NCBI RefSeq assembly: GCF_040049255.1 | Contig: NZ_JBDZDR010000003.1 | Span: 310,001 to 374,000 of the forward strand | From: Pseudaminobacter sp040049255 | GTDB lineage: Bacteria > Pseudomonadota > Alphaproteobacteria > Rhizobiales > Rhizobiaceae | Direction of reading: 5' to 3' | Length of the DNA: 64,000 bases | In this document: piece after piece, positions 7,548-15,355 of the stretch | How positions within the stretch are numbered: the first letter of the stretch is position 1 | How the letters are laid out: the number at the start of each line of letters is the position of its first letter | Program-made: the position numbers and the translations under genes | Notes under the pieces: model-generated | The model's input: only the letters and a program-made list of their open reading frames with translations | The model's database searches: none | Told to the model about the DNA's origin: nothing

Positions 7548-10295
7548 TCATGCCTGCCCGCCCTCCATTGTCGCGTTCATCGCGGCCATGATGCGACTCG
7601 GCGTGGCCGGCAGCTTCGTCACCAGCACGCCGGTGGCATGGCGGATGGCGTTGAGGATCGCGGGCGCGGTGGGGATCAGCACATGCTCGCCCAGCCCCTT
7701 GGCGCCGAAGGGGCCTTCCGGGTCCGGAACCTCGACCAGAATGGTCTCGATGGGCGGCACGTCGCCGAAGGTGGGGATGAGATAGTCGTGCAGGTTTTCG
7801 GTGCGGCCTGGGATGTATTCCTCCATGAGCGCCATGCCGATGCCTTGCGCGATGCCGCCCTCGATCTGCCCCTCGGCCAGAAGCGGGTTGATGGCGCGGC
7901 CAACATCATGCGCGGCGGTGATTTTTATCAGCCTGACCGTGCCGAGCTTCATGTCGACCTCCAGCTCGGCGATCTGCGCGCCGTAGCCATACACGGCATA
8001 GGGCTTGCCCTGGCCGTTTTCGTCGAGCGGGGTGGTCGGCGGGTCGTAGGTTTCCTGGGCGGAAAAGACCATGCCGTCGGTATCCGGGATGAGCGCGGCA
8101 AGATCGATGTGGCGAACGGCCTGACCCTCGCGAACGACCAGCGTGGAGCCTTCCAGATGCAGCGTGGCGTGCTCCGAGACATTGGCAAAGCGCAGGATTT
8201 TTTCGCGCAACGCCCGGGCCGCCTTCTCGGCCGCCTTGCCCGAGACAAAAGTCTGGCGCGAGGCCGAGGTCTTGCCGGCATCGGGCGTGATCGCGGTGTC
8301 GGCACCTTTCAGTCGCACCAGTTGCAGGGGCACGCCGAGGGTGTCGGCGACGATCTGCCCGATCACCGTGTTGGAGCCCTGGCCGATGTCGACCGCGCCC
8401 TGATGCAGCACCACATGCCCGTCGGGCGAGATGCCGAGCCTGATGGTCGATGGGTTGGGCAGCGAAGTGTTGCCGCAGCCATACCAGCAGGAGGCCACGC
8501 CGACGCCGCGCCGGCGCGCGTCGTTGTTGGCGTTGAAGGCTTCCGCGTCGGCCAGCGCGCGCTGCCAGTGGGGGTTCAGCGCTTCGAGGCAGGTGGCGAT
8601 GCCGACGCCTTTCTCAAGCTTGTGGCCGGTCACCGTTTCGGATCCGTTGCGAAGGCAGTTTTTCAGGCGGAATTCCAGCCGGTCGAGCCCCGCCTTCTGC
8701 GCCAGCTCGTCGTAAAGCGTCTCCTGCATGATCGTCGCCTGCGGCACGCCGAAGCCGCGAAAGGCACCGGAGATCGGGCCATTGCTGTGCAGCGCGCGGC
8801 CGAGCGCGCGATAGTGCGGGGTGACATAGGGGCCGGAGGCATGGACCGGCACGCGGTTCGCGACTGTCGGCCCCCAGCTCGCATAGGCCCCGGTGTTGAA
8901 GTCGCCGGAAAACACCATGCCGGCGATGCGGCCGTCGGCGCCGGCGGCGATGGTGGCGCGCATGGTGGCCGGGTGGCGCTTGGTCGACGCGGCCATGGAT
9001 TCGCCGCGCGTGTAAACGAGTGCCGCCGGCCGGCCGGTCTTCAGCGCAACGAGGCCGACCAGAGGCTGCACCGAAAGATCGAGTTTGGCGCCGAAGCCGC
9101 CGCCGGTGGCGGTGGGCACGATGCGCACCTTTTCCGGCGGCAGGCCGAGCACCTTGGCCATGTCGTCACGGTCCATATAGGGCGCCTGCGTGCAGGCCGT
9201 GACCACCAGCGTGTCGCCCTCCATATGCGCAAAGCCCGCCTCCGGCTCGATATAGGCATGCTCGACATAGGCGGTCTCGATCTCGCCGGATACGACATGA
9301 GCGGCATTGGCAATCGCCGCTTCCGGCTCGCCACGCCGGACGAAGCCTTGCGTGAGCAGATTGCCCGGACGGTCGGCATGGACGAGGTCGCTGTCCTCGC
9401 AGGGCTCGAGCCGGTGCGGCAGTTCGGTCCAGGTGATCGGAAATCTCGCAAGGTCGAGATCGCGGATCGCCTCGCGCTCGCCCGCCACCACCGCCACCGC
9501 CTCGCCACGGAAGCGCACCTCGACCCCGGCCAGCGCCGGCTGGTCGGCGAAGGCGGGAATGACGCCGAAACGGTTTTGTCCCGGAATATCGGCGGCGGTG
9601 AAGATGCCGACGATGCCCGAGTTCTGTGCGCGGTAGGCGTCGAGGTCGCCGAATGCAAAGCGCGCCCGATAGTGGGGCGAGCGGATCACGGCGACGGCCA
9701 GCGCATCGTCCGGGAAGGAATCGGCGCCGAATTTCTCCGCGCCGGTTACCTTGGCGATGCCGTCGAGCCGCACCGGTGAGGCGCCGACGGCATGGCCGGG
9801 AGCGGGGAGGCGGAGATCCAGTTCGCCGGCGTGGCGGCCGGCCTCCATCACCGCCGCGATGATTTTCCGGTAGCCGGTGCAGCGGCAGAGGATGCCGCCC
9901 AGCGCGTCCTTAACCTGCTCTTCGGAAGGCGAGGGCGTCTTTTCCAGCAGCGCGGTTCCGGCGACCAGCAGCGCGGGCGTGCAGATGCCGCATTGCGCCG
10001 CGCCGTGGGTGAGGAACGAGGCCTGCAGTGCCGAGAGGCTGCCATTGGAAAGCCCCTCTATCGTGCGCACCGCCGCACCCTCCACCGATGCCGCCGGCAC
10101 GAGGCAGGCGCAGACCGGCTCGCCGTCGACCAGCACGGTGCAGGCGCCGCAATCGCCGGCATCGCAGCCCACCTTGGTGCCGGTGAGCCGCAGTTCGTCG
10201 CGCAGCACGGCCGACAGGCGGCGGAGCGGTGGGACGTTGATTGCGACGGCGGCGCCATTAACCTCGAAGTTCAGGGCAATCCGCGCCGCGCTCAT
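7548..10295 (-). CDS. Fused [2Fe-2S]/molybdopterin hydroxylase of the xanthine dehydrogenase family
   Basis: This is a 915-aa protein. Residues 1-75 are a plant-type [2Fe-2S] domain (C44, C49, C52, C64). Residues 85-150 hold the second cluster (C102, C105, C137, C139 in CGIC and CRC). From about residue 165 on are the aldehyde oxidase/xanthine dehydrogenase molybdopterin domains, with GGGFGAKLDLS, GAFRGFGVPQ and GQGSNTVIG. The catalytic-glutamate motif GAKGLGE sits near the C-terminus. It needs the separate FAD subunit encoded immediately upstream with an ATGA overlap. Such enzymes insert hydroxyl from water into N-heterocycles (purines, nicotinate, isoquinoline). The downstream 6-hydroxynicotinate reductase-like gene and nearby nicotinamidase make nicotinate the favoured substrate (inference). 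No XdhC-type maturation gene is present in the window. Confidence 0.9.
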   Translation of the reverse strand: MSAARIALNFEVNGAAVAINVPPLRRLSAVLRDELRLTGTKVGCDAGDCGACTVLVDGEPVCACLVPAASVEGAAVRTIEGLSNGSLSALQASFLTHGAAQCGICTPALLVAGTALLEKTPSPSEEQVKDALGGILCRCTGYRKIIAAVMEAGRHAGELDLRLPAPGHAVGASPVRLDGIAKVTGAEKFGADSFPDDALAVAVIRSPHYRARFAFGDLDAYRAQNSGIVGIFTAADIPGQNRFGVIPAFADQPALAGVEVRFRGEAVAVVAGEREAIRDLDLARFPITWTELPHRLEPCEDSDLVHADRPGNLLTQGFVRRGEPEAAIANAAHVVSGEIETAYVEHAYIEPEAGFAHMEGDTLVVTACTQAPYMDRDDMAKVLGLPPEKVRIVPTATGGGFGAKLDLSVQPLVGLVALKTGRPAALVYTRGESMAASTKRHPATMRATIAAGADGRIAGMVFSGDFNTGAYASWGPTVANRVPVHASGPYVTPHYRALGRALHSNGPISGAFRGFGVPQATIMQETLYDELAQKAGLDRLEFRLKNCLRNGSETVTGHKLEKGVGIATCLEALNPHWQRALADAEAFNANNDARRRGVGVASCWYGCGNTSLPNPSTIRLGISPDGHVVLHQGAVDIGQGSNTVIGQIVADTLGVPLQLVRLKGADTAITPDAGKTSASRQTFVSGKAAEKAARALREKILRFANVSEHATLHLEGSTLVVREGQAVRHIDLAALIPDTDGMVFSAQETYDPPTTPLDENGQGKPYAVYGYGAQIAELEVDMKLGTVRLIKITAAHDVGRAINPLLAEGQIEGGIAQGIGMALMEEYIPGRTENLHDYLIPTFGDVPPIETILVEVPDPEGPFGAKGLGEHVLIPTAPAILNAIRHATGVLVTKLPATPSRIMAAMNATMEGGQA

Positions 10296-11173
10296 GCCGC
10301 TGCTGCCCTCGCATCGACCGCATCGGCGGCGGCGAGCACTGCCCGCGTGACGATCTCGCGTGCCGCCCCGCGCCGGTAGTCGGCGCTGCCGCGCACGTCT
10401 TCGATGGGGGCCAACTCATCGAAAGCGGCTTCCCCCACAGCTTCGGCAAGAGCCGGGCCGACGGGCAAACCGTACAGGGCGGCCTCCAGATTGTGCAGCC
10501 GACTGGCCACGGCCGAGCAGGCGCCCACCGCCACTGCAGCCTGCGTGACGATGCCATCCGCGACTTTGACCCGCGCGGCCGCCATGGCGATGGAGATGAC
10601 GAGATAGCGCCGGCTGCCGAGCTTTTGGAAGGCGGATGCGCCGGCAATGGAATGTTTTGGCACGCGAATCGCGGTCACCATTTCGCCGGCTTGCAGCGCA
10701 GTGCGGCGGTTGCCGAGGATGAAGTAGGAAAGCGGCAGACGACGGGTGGCCCCGAGCGAGCGCAACTCCACTTCGGCGTCGAGCACCAGAAGCGCCGGCA
10801 CGCCGTCTGCGGCGGGCGAGGCGTTGCAGAGATTGCCGGCTATCGTTGCGCGGTTCTGTATCTGGATGGAGCCGACCTCGCGGGCGGCCGCCTGCAGGGC
10901 GCCGAAGGCCGGCGGCAGGTCGTGGCGCGCAATCTCGGTCCAGGTCGTTCGCGCACCGAGCACGAAATGCGTGGCGGTTTCGGAAATGCCTCGGAGTTCG
11001 GCAAGGCCATTCAGGTCGAGCACGTTGCCCCGCACGGGGCGGTCCCCGAGGGTCGGATAGAAATCGGTGCCGCCGGCCAGCAAAAGCCAGCCGTCATCCT
11101 GTCCCAGAAGGTTCAGCGCTTCTTCGAGCCCGGTTGGTTTCGCGTATCGGTGCACGCCATGCCTCCCAAGCAT
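10292..11173 (-). CDS. FAD-binding subunit of a molybdenum hydroxylase (XDH subunit M family)
   Basis: This is 293 aa from the ATG at 11173; an in-frame extension to 11305 encodes no recognisable sequence. The FAD_binding_5 domain is shown by LLLAGGTDFYPTLGDRP near residue 30 and the conserved IQNRATIAGNLCNASPAAD near residue 105. A CO_deh_flav_C-type C-terminus follows. It passes electrons from the [2Fe-2S] centres of the 915-aa partner to an acceptor. It is the first gene of the minus-strand operon, and its stop overlaps the partner's ATG. The 179-bp region before it is shared with divergent pncA. Confidence 0.9.
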   Translation of the reverse strand: MLGRHGVHRYAKPTGLEEALNLLGQDDGWLLLAGGTDFYPTLGDRPVRGNVLDLNGLAELRGISETATHFVLGARTTWTEIARHDLPPAFGALQAAAREVGSIQIQNRATIAGNLCNASPAADGVPALLVLDAEVELRSLGATRRLPLSYFILGNRRTALQAGEMVTAIRVPKHSIAGASAFQKLGSRRYLVISIAMAAARVKVADGIVTQAAVAVGACSAVASRLHNLEAALYGLPVGPALAEAVGEAAFDELAPIEDVRGSADYRRGAAREIVTRAVLAAADAVDARAAAA

Positions 11174-11187
11174 GACCGGTCGCAGAA

Positions 11188-11210
11188 ATCGTTTGTATGC
11201 GAATGGTATC
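11188..11210. promoter_or_regulatory. Candidate regulatory motif shared with the hyuA promoter
   Basis: On the minus strand this segment reads ATACCATTCGCATACAAACGAT. Its last 13 bases, GCATACAAACGAT, match GTATGCAAACGAT at 188-200 upstream of hyuA in 11 of 13 positions. It lies 15 to 37 bp upstream of the FAD-subunit start, where an operator or promoter would be. The shared sequence may coordinate the two arms of the cluster. The evidence is only two sites. Confidence 0.4.
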
Positions 11211-11352
11211 AGGCGATTGTTGCTTTGCAAGGCGCAGTTTCTGCCCGCGCCCGGTTGCATGCGTGGTTTCATAGGTGGTGTGCAGCAAGGGCGGTTGACG
11301 TGCACACGCTTCTGGCCGAGTTTCGGCGCTGCGGTTTGGAGATGGATTTGAA

Positions 11353-11952
11353 ATGGCCGAAGAAGCGCTGATCGTCATCGACGTGCAGAACGATTTTTGT
11401 CCGGGCGGCAGCCTTGCCGTGGCCGAGGGCGACAAGATCGTGCCCCTGATCAATGAGATGATCGGCAGCTTCGAACATGTGATCGTGACGCAGGACTGGC
11501 ACCCCGCCGACCATTCCAGCTTCGCCTCGAACCATTCCGGCAAGCAGCCCTACGAGACGGTCGAGATGCCCTATGGCCAGCAGACCCTGTGGCCGGATCA
11601 TTGCGTGCAGGGGTCGGGCGGCGCGGCATTCCATCCGGGGCTCAAGTGGAGCAAGGCCGAGCTGGTCATCCGCAAGGGATTTCGCAAGGGCATCGACAGC
11701 TATTCCGCCTTCTTCGAGAATGACCGCAAGACGCCTACCGGCCTTGCCGGCTACCTGAAGGAGCGCGGCATCAACAAGATCACGCTGGTTGGCCTTGCGA
11801 CGGATTTCTGCGTCGCCTATTCGGCGCTGGATGCCATCGGCCTGGGCTTCGAAGCCACCGTGCGGCTGGATGCCTGCCGTGCCATCGACCTGGGCGGCTC
11901 GCTGGAAACGATGCTGGGCAAGATGCGGGACGCCGGCGTAAAGCTCGCCTGA
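11353..11952 (+). CDS. pncA: Nicotinamidase/pyrazinamidase
   Basis: This is a 199-aa isochorismatase-fold enzyme that hydrolyses nicotinamide to nicotinate and ammonia. The catalytic triad is visible: D10 in VIDVQNDF, K108 in IRKGF and C153 in ATDFCVAY. The metal-site residues D48, H50 (TQDWH) and H83 (WPDHCV) are also present. The length fits bacterial PncA. It is divergent from the molybdenum hydroxylase operon. Nicotinate produced here can feed NAD salvage through PncB (1.7 kb downstream) or the putative degradation genes. Confidence 0.97.
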   Translation: MAEEALIVIDVQNDFCPGGSLAVAEGDKIVPLINEMIGSFEHVIVTQDWHPADHSSFASNHSGKQPYETVEMPYGQQTLWPDHCVQGSGGAAFHPGLKWSKAELVIRKGFRKGIDSYSAFFENDRKTPTGLAGYLKERGINKITLVGLATDFCVAYSALDAIGLGFEATVRLDACRAIDLGGSLETMLGKMRDAGVKLA

Positions 11953-11956
11953 GCGA

Positions 11957-11976
11957 CGGCGGCATTGACGCCGCCG
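11957..11976 (+). terminator. GC hairpin after pncA (no clear U tract)
   Basis: CGGCGGC (11957-11963) and GCCGCCG (11970-11976) form a perfect 7-bp stem with a 6-nt loop just after the pncA stop. No run of T follows, so it may be a weak terminator or only a 3'-stabilising hairpin. Confidence 0.4.
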
Positions 11977-11994
11977 CAACAACCCGCAGTATCC

Positions 11995-12156
11995 ATGGAC
12001 TTCTTCCGCCTTGGCTCAACCGTTGGCCAAGATGGCGGCTTGTTTGACGCTGTTGTTTGGTTCAAGAAGGCGTCGAAGATTCGAAAAGTCCATTGGCTTT
12101 CCGCAAAGAATGGGGCCGTCGGCGCATCATCTGCCGCAGCCATTCCTGAAAGATGA
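11995..12156 (+). CDS. Possible 53-aa leader ORF coupled to the MATE gene
   Basis: An ATG-started frame of 53 codons (beginning MDFFRLGSTVGQDGG) ends in a TGA that overlaps the MATE start as ATGA. The overlap would allow translational coupling. The product matches no family I recognise and lacks an obvious signal or transmembrane segment. It could be a chance frame in the 200-bp gap; coding potential was not measured. Confidence 0.25.
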   Translation: MDFFRLGSTVGQDGGLFDAVVWFKKASKIRKVHWLSAKNGAVGASSAAAIPER

Positions 12157-13559
12157 AAACGATGACTGCGATAGAAGCCGGCGCGCGGGCGCCGGCAAGT
12201 CCTTGGCGTCACGAATTTCGTGCGATGCTGGCGCTGGCCTGGCCGATGATCCTGACCAATCTCGGCCAGACCGCGATGACGGCCACCGGCGTGATGATGA
12301 TGGGGCGGCTCGGCCCCGACGCGCTTGCCGCCGGCGCGCTGGGCTCGAGCCTCTATTTCGCGCCGATGATATTCGGTCTCGGTCTCATCCTGGCAACGTC
12401 GCCGATGATGGCCATTGAACTCGGCCGCAAGCGCCATTCGGTGCGCGACATCCGCCGCACGGTGCGTCAGGGGCTGTGGCTGGCGGTGTGCGTCAGCATT
12501 CCGATATGGGCCTTCCTGTGGCAAGCGCAGCCGGTGCTGATGGCGATGGGCCAGGACGCCGAACTGGCAGCCCGGTCGGCAACATATGTGCATTGGCTGC
12601 AATGGGCCGTGCTGCCGTTCTACGGCTATATCGTGCTGCGCTCCTTCATTTCGGCACTGGAACGACCGCGTTGGGCGCTGGTCATCGTGTTCTTCGCGGT
12701 CGCCTTCAATGTGCTGGCCAACTGGTGCCTGATCTTCGGCAATCTCGGCTTTCCGGCCATGGGCATCGCGGGCTCGGGGCTGGCGACCAGCCTGTCCAGC
12801 ACCTTGATGTTCGTGGGCATGGTGGCTGTGGTGACGCTCCAGCCCAAATTCAGGCGCTATCGGCTGTTCGGGCGGTTCTGGCGTGCCGACTGGCCGCGCT
12901 TCACCGGGCTTCTGAAGCTCGGCCTGCCCATCGCCGGAATCATGGCTTTCGAAGTCACCATCTTCAACGCCGCCGCCTTGTTCATGGGCATCATCGGCGC
13001 GGCGTCGCTTGCTGCGCATGCCATCGCCATGCAGATCGCCTCGATCAGCTTCATGGTGCCGCTGGGCCTGGGCCAGGCGGTGACCGTGCGGGTGGGCCTT
13101 GCCTTCGGCGCGCGCAACCGCGAAGGCGTCAGCCGCGCCGGCTGGATGGCTTTCGCGCTTGGGGTGGGGTTCATGTCGCTTGCGGCACTGCCGATGGTGC
13201 TGGCGCCGGAGATGCTGATCGGAGCCTTCATCGACCTTGCCGACCAGGCCAACGCAGCCGTCGTTGCGCTGGCCGTGTCCTTCCTGGCCTTCGCCGGCCT
13301 GTTCCAGATCGTCGATGGCGCACAGGCGGTAACGGCCGGCATGCTGCGCGGCCTGCACGACACCAGGGTGCCGATGCTCTATGCGGCGTTCGGCTACTGG
13401 GGCATCGGCCTGCCGCTCGGCGTGCTGCTGGCCTTCCCGCTCGGCCTGGAGGGTGTCGGCATCTGGACCGGGCTGTCGTCCGGGCTGGCGGTGGTGGCCG
13501 TGCTGCTGTTGTGGCGCTGGCTGCGGCGCGACAGGCTGGATCTCGTGCGGGCGGGGTGA
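12153..13559 (+). CDS. MATE family efflux transporter (NorM-like)
   Basis: This is a 468-aa integral membrane protein with about twelve hydrophobic segments. It opens with the MATE-type sequence ALAWPMILTNLGQTAMTATG, and a conserved LGQAVTVRVGLAFGARN begins the second half. These proteins export cationic or aromatic compounds in exchange for Na+ or H+. A second ATG four codons in (12162) is also possible. The gene sits between pncA and pncB on the same strand, so it may handle nicotinate-related metabolites, but its substrate cannot be read from the sequence. Confidence 0.92.
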   Translation: MKTMTAIEAGARAPASPWRHEFRAMLALAWPMILTNLGQTAMTATGVMMMGRLGPDALAAGALGSSLYFAPMIFGLGLILATSPMMAIELGRKRHSVRDIRRTVRQGLWLAVCVSIPIWAFLWQAQPVLMAMGQDAELAARSATYVHWLQWAVLPFYGYIVLRSFISALERPRWALVIVFFAVAFNVLANWCLIFGNLGFPAMGIAGSGLATSLSSTLMFVGMVAVVTLQPKFRRYRLFGRFWRADWPRFTGLLKLGLPIAGIMAFEVTIFNAAALFMGIIGAASLAAHAIAMQIASISFMVPLGLGQAVTVRVGLAFGARNREGVSRAGWMAFALGVGFMSLAALPMVLAPEMLIGAFIDLADQANAAVVALAVSFLAFAGLFQIVDGAQAVTAGMLRGLHDTRVPMLYAAFGYWGIGLPLGVLLAFPLGLEGVGIWTGLSSGLAVVAVLLLWRWLRRDRLDLVRAG

Positions 13560-13690
13560 TCGGACCGCGCTTTGGCTGTCTCGCAACGTCGTTTTTTGTC
13601 GGTCCAGCACGGTATAGTTGAGGCAAAATCGCGGTTTCGATGCTAAGAGGCTGTCGGACAAGCAGAAAGCGCATGAAAAGGCTCTCCTGA

Positions 13691-14995
13691 ATGACCAAGA
13701 CCGATATTGCCCGGCGCGTCTACAACCATACCTGGAAGCTCGATCCGATCGTACGCAGCCTGCTCGACACGGACTTCTACAAGCTGCTGATGCTTCAGAT
13801 GATCTGGGGCATGTATTCCGACGTCGACGTCACCTTCTCGCTCATCAATCGCACCACCTCGGTCCGGCTGGCGGAGGAAATCGACGAGCAGGAGCTGCGC
13901 GAGCAACTGGACTATGCCCGCACGCTGCGCTTCACCAAGAAGGAAATGATCTGGCTGGGCGGCAACACCTTTTACGGCCGCAAGCAGATATTCGAGCCCG
14001 AATTCCTCGCCTGGCTGGAGAATTTCCAGCTGCCCGAATACGAGCTGTCGAAGCGCGACGGCCAGTACCATCTCGAGTTCCACGGGCCGTGGATGTACAC
14101 GATGATGTGGGAAATCCCGGCGCTGGCCATCATCAACGAGCTGCGTTCGCGCGCGGCGATGCGGCCGTTCGGTCCCTTCGCGCTCGATGTTCTCTATGCG
14201 CGTGCCAAGGCAAAGCTGTGGGCAAAGATCGAGCGGCTGCGCCAGCTTCCGGGCTTGAAGATTTCCGACTTCGGCACGCGCCGCCGTCATTCGTTCCTGT
14301 GGCAGCGCTGGTGCGTGGAAGCGCTGAAGGAGGGGATCGGCGAGGCCTTCACCGGCACGTCCAACGTGCTCCTGGCAATGGACACCGACCTGGAGGCGCT
14401 CGGCACCAACGCGCACGAATTGCCGATGGTGCTGGCGGCACTGACCGACAGCGAGGAAGAGCTGCAGCGCGCGCCCTATCGCGTGCTGGAGGACTGGCAG
14501 CGCTACTATGGCGGCAACCTGCTGATCGTGCTTCCCGACACTTTTGGCACCACCGCCTTCCTGCGCAATGCGCCCGACTGGGTGGCCGACTGGACCGGCT
14601 TCCGGCCCGATAGTGCCCCGCCCATCGAAGGGGGGGAAAAGATTATCTCCTGGTGGCGCGAAAAAGGTGTCGACCCGCGCAACAAGCTGCTCATCTTTTC
14701 CGACGGGCTCGAGGCCGAGGCGATCGAGGAGGCCTACCGCTACTTCGAAGGCAGGGTGCGCATGTCGTTTGGCTGGGGCACCAACCTGACCAACGATTTC
14801 GAGGGCTGCGCGCCGCACGAGACCAAGGGGCTCAACGCCATCTCGCTGGTCTGCAAGGTCACCAAGGTCAATGGCCGCAATGCGGTGAAGCTTTCCGACA
14901 ATCCGGCCAAGGCCACCGGCGACCTGCGCGAGATGGAGCGTTATCTGCGCATCTTCGGCGGAAACGACCGGGTGGAGCATCTGGTCAAGGTCTGA
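13691..14995 (+). CDS. pncB: Nicotinate phosphoribosyltransferase
   Basis: This is a 434-aa enzyme of the Preiss-Handler pathway that joins nicotinate to PRPP with ATP hydrolysis, giving nicotinate mononucleotide. It starts with the family hallmark SLLDTDFYKLLMLQ (substrate-site region) and has ISDFGTRRRHSF with the conserved phosphorylated-histidine segment near residue 200. SDGLEAEAI and FGWGTNLTNDF in the C-terminal half bind phosphate. The length matches PncB. A 131-bp gap separates it from the MATE gene. Confidence 0.97.
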   Translation: MTKTDIARRVYNHTWKLDPIVRSLLDTDFYKLLMLQMIWGMYSDVDVTFSLINRTTSVRLAEEIDEQELREQLDYARTLRFTKKEMIWLGGNTFYGRKQIFEPEFLAWLENFQLPEYELSKRDGQYHLEFHGPWMYTMMWEIPALAIINELRSRAAMRPFGPFALDVLYARAKAKLWAKIERLRQLPGLKISDFGTRRRHSFLWQRWCVEALKEGIGEAFTGTSNVLLAMDTDLEALGTNAHELPMVLAALTDSEEELQRAPYRVLEDWQRYYGGNLLIVLPDTFGTTAFLRNAPDWVADWTGFRPDSAPPIEGGEKIISWWREKGVDPRNKLLIFSDGLEAEAIEEAYRYFEGRVRMSFGWGTNLTNDFEGCAPHETKGLNAISLVCKVTKVNGRNAVKLSDNPAKATGDLREMERYLRIFGGNDRVEHLVKV

Positions 14996-15249
14996 CATTT
15001 CCGACCCGCGGGCGAGCCGGGGCCAGCCCAGACTGGCCGCCAGCCACCCCTTTCCTGCGTTCGACGGACCGTGACCTCTCCCGCAGAGGCGCTGCTGCCG
15101 TGCGGCCGAGCGCAGGTGGTCGTCGCGCGCCATTTCGCAGGCCGTCTCCTGGGAAAATGTTTCCGCCGCCGCGACGACGGCCCTGCCTGAGAATACCCAT
15201 TGCAGCCGCGTAACAGGAGACTCGCCACCACTTCCCGCGTCGGCTGCAG
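14996..15249. other. Intergenic stretch without recognised gene
   Basis: This GC-rich stretch lies between pncB and the sit promoter. No ORF with family similarity, no tRNA-like fold and no clear terminator with a T tract was seen. Together with the promoter region that follows it forms a 360-bp gap. Confidence 0.5.
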
Positions 15250-15300
15250 TTGCAAACGATTTGCAATTGCATTGACAGATGCAATTCCGACCTCTATCAA
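15250..15300 (+). promoter_or_regulatory. Fur/Mur-like box overlapping upstream of a sigma-70 promoter for sitABCD
   Basis: TTGCAAACGATTTGCAA at 15250-15266 is an interrupted palindrome of two TTGCAA half-sites. This resembles the manganese-responsive Mur (Fur-family) sites of alphaproteobacteria. Six bases downstream is TTGACA (15272-15277), then a 17-bp spacer and TATCAA (15295-15300), a near-consensus housekeeping promoter 55 bp before the sitA start. A repressor bound to the box would sit against the -35 element, which fits metal-dependent repression. Confidence 0.65.
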
Positions 15301-15355
15301 AGCGGGGCAGGGTCGCACCCTTCCGCGGCCGCAGGTCCAACAAAGCGGGATTTAC

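Noticed and set aside
11817..13661. 614-codon minus-strand ORF over the MATE gene
   Set aside because: Gln/His/Arg-rich low-complexity translation antisense to a convincing membrane protein.
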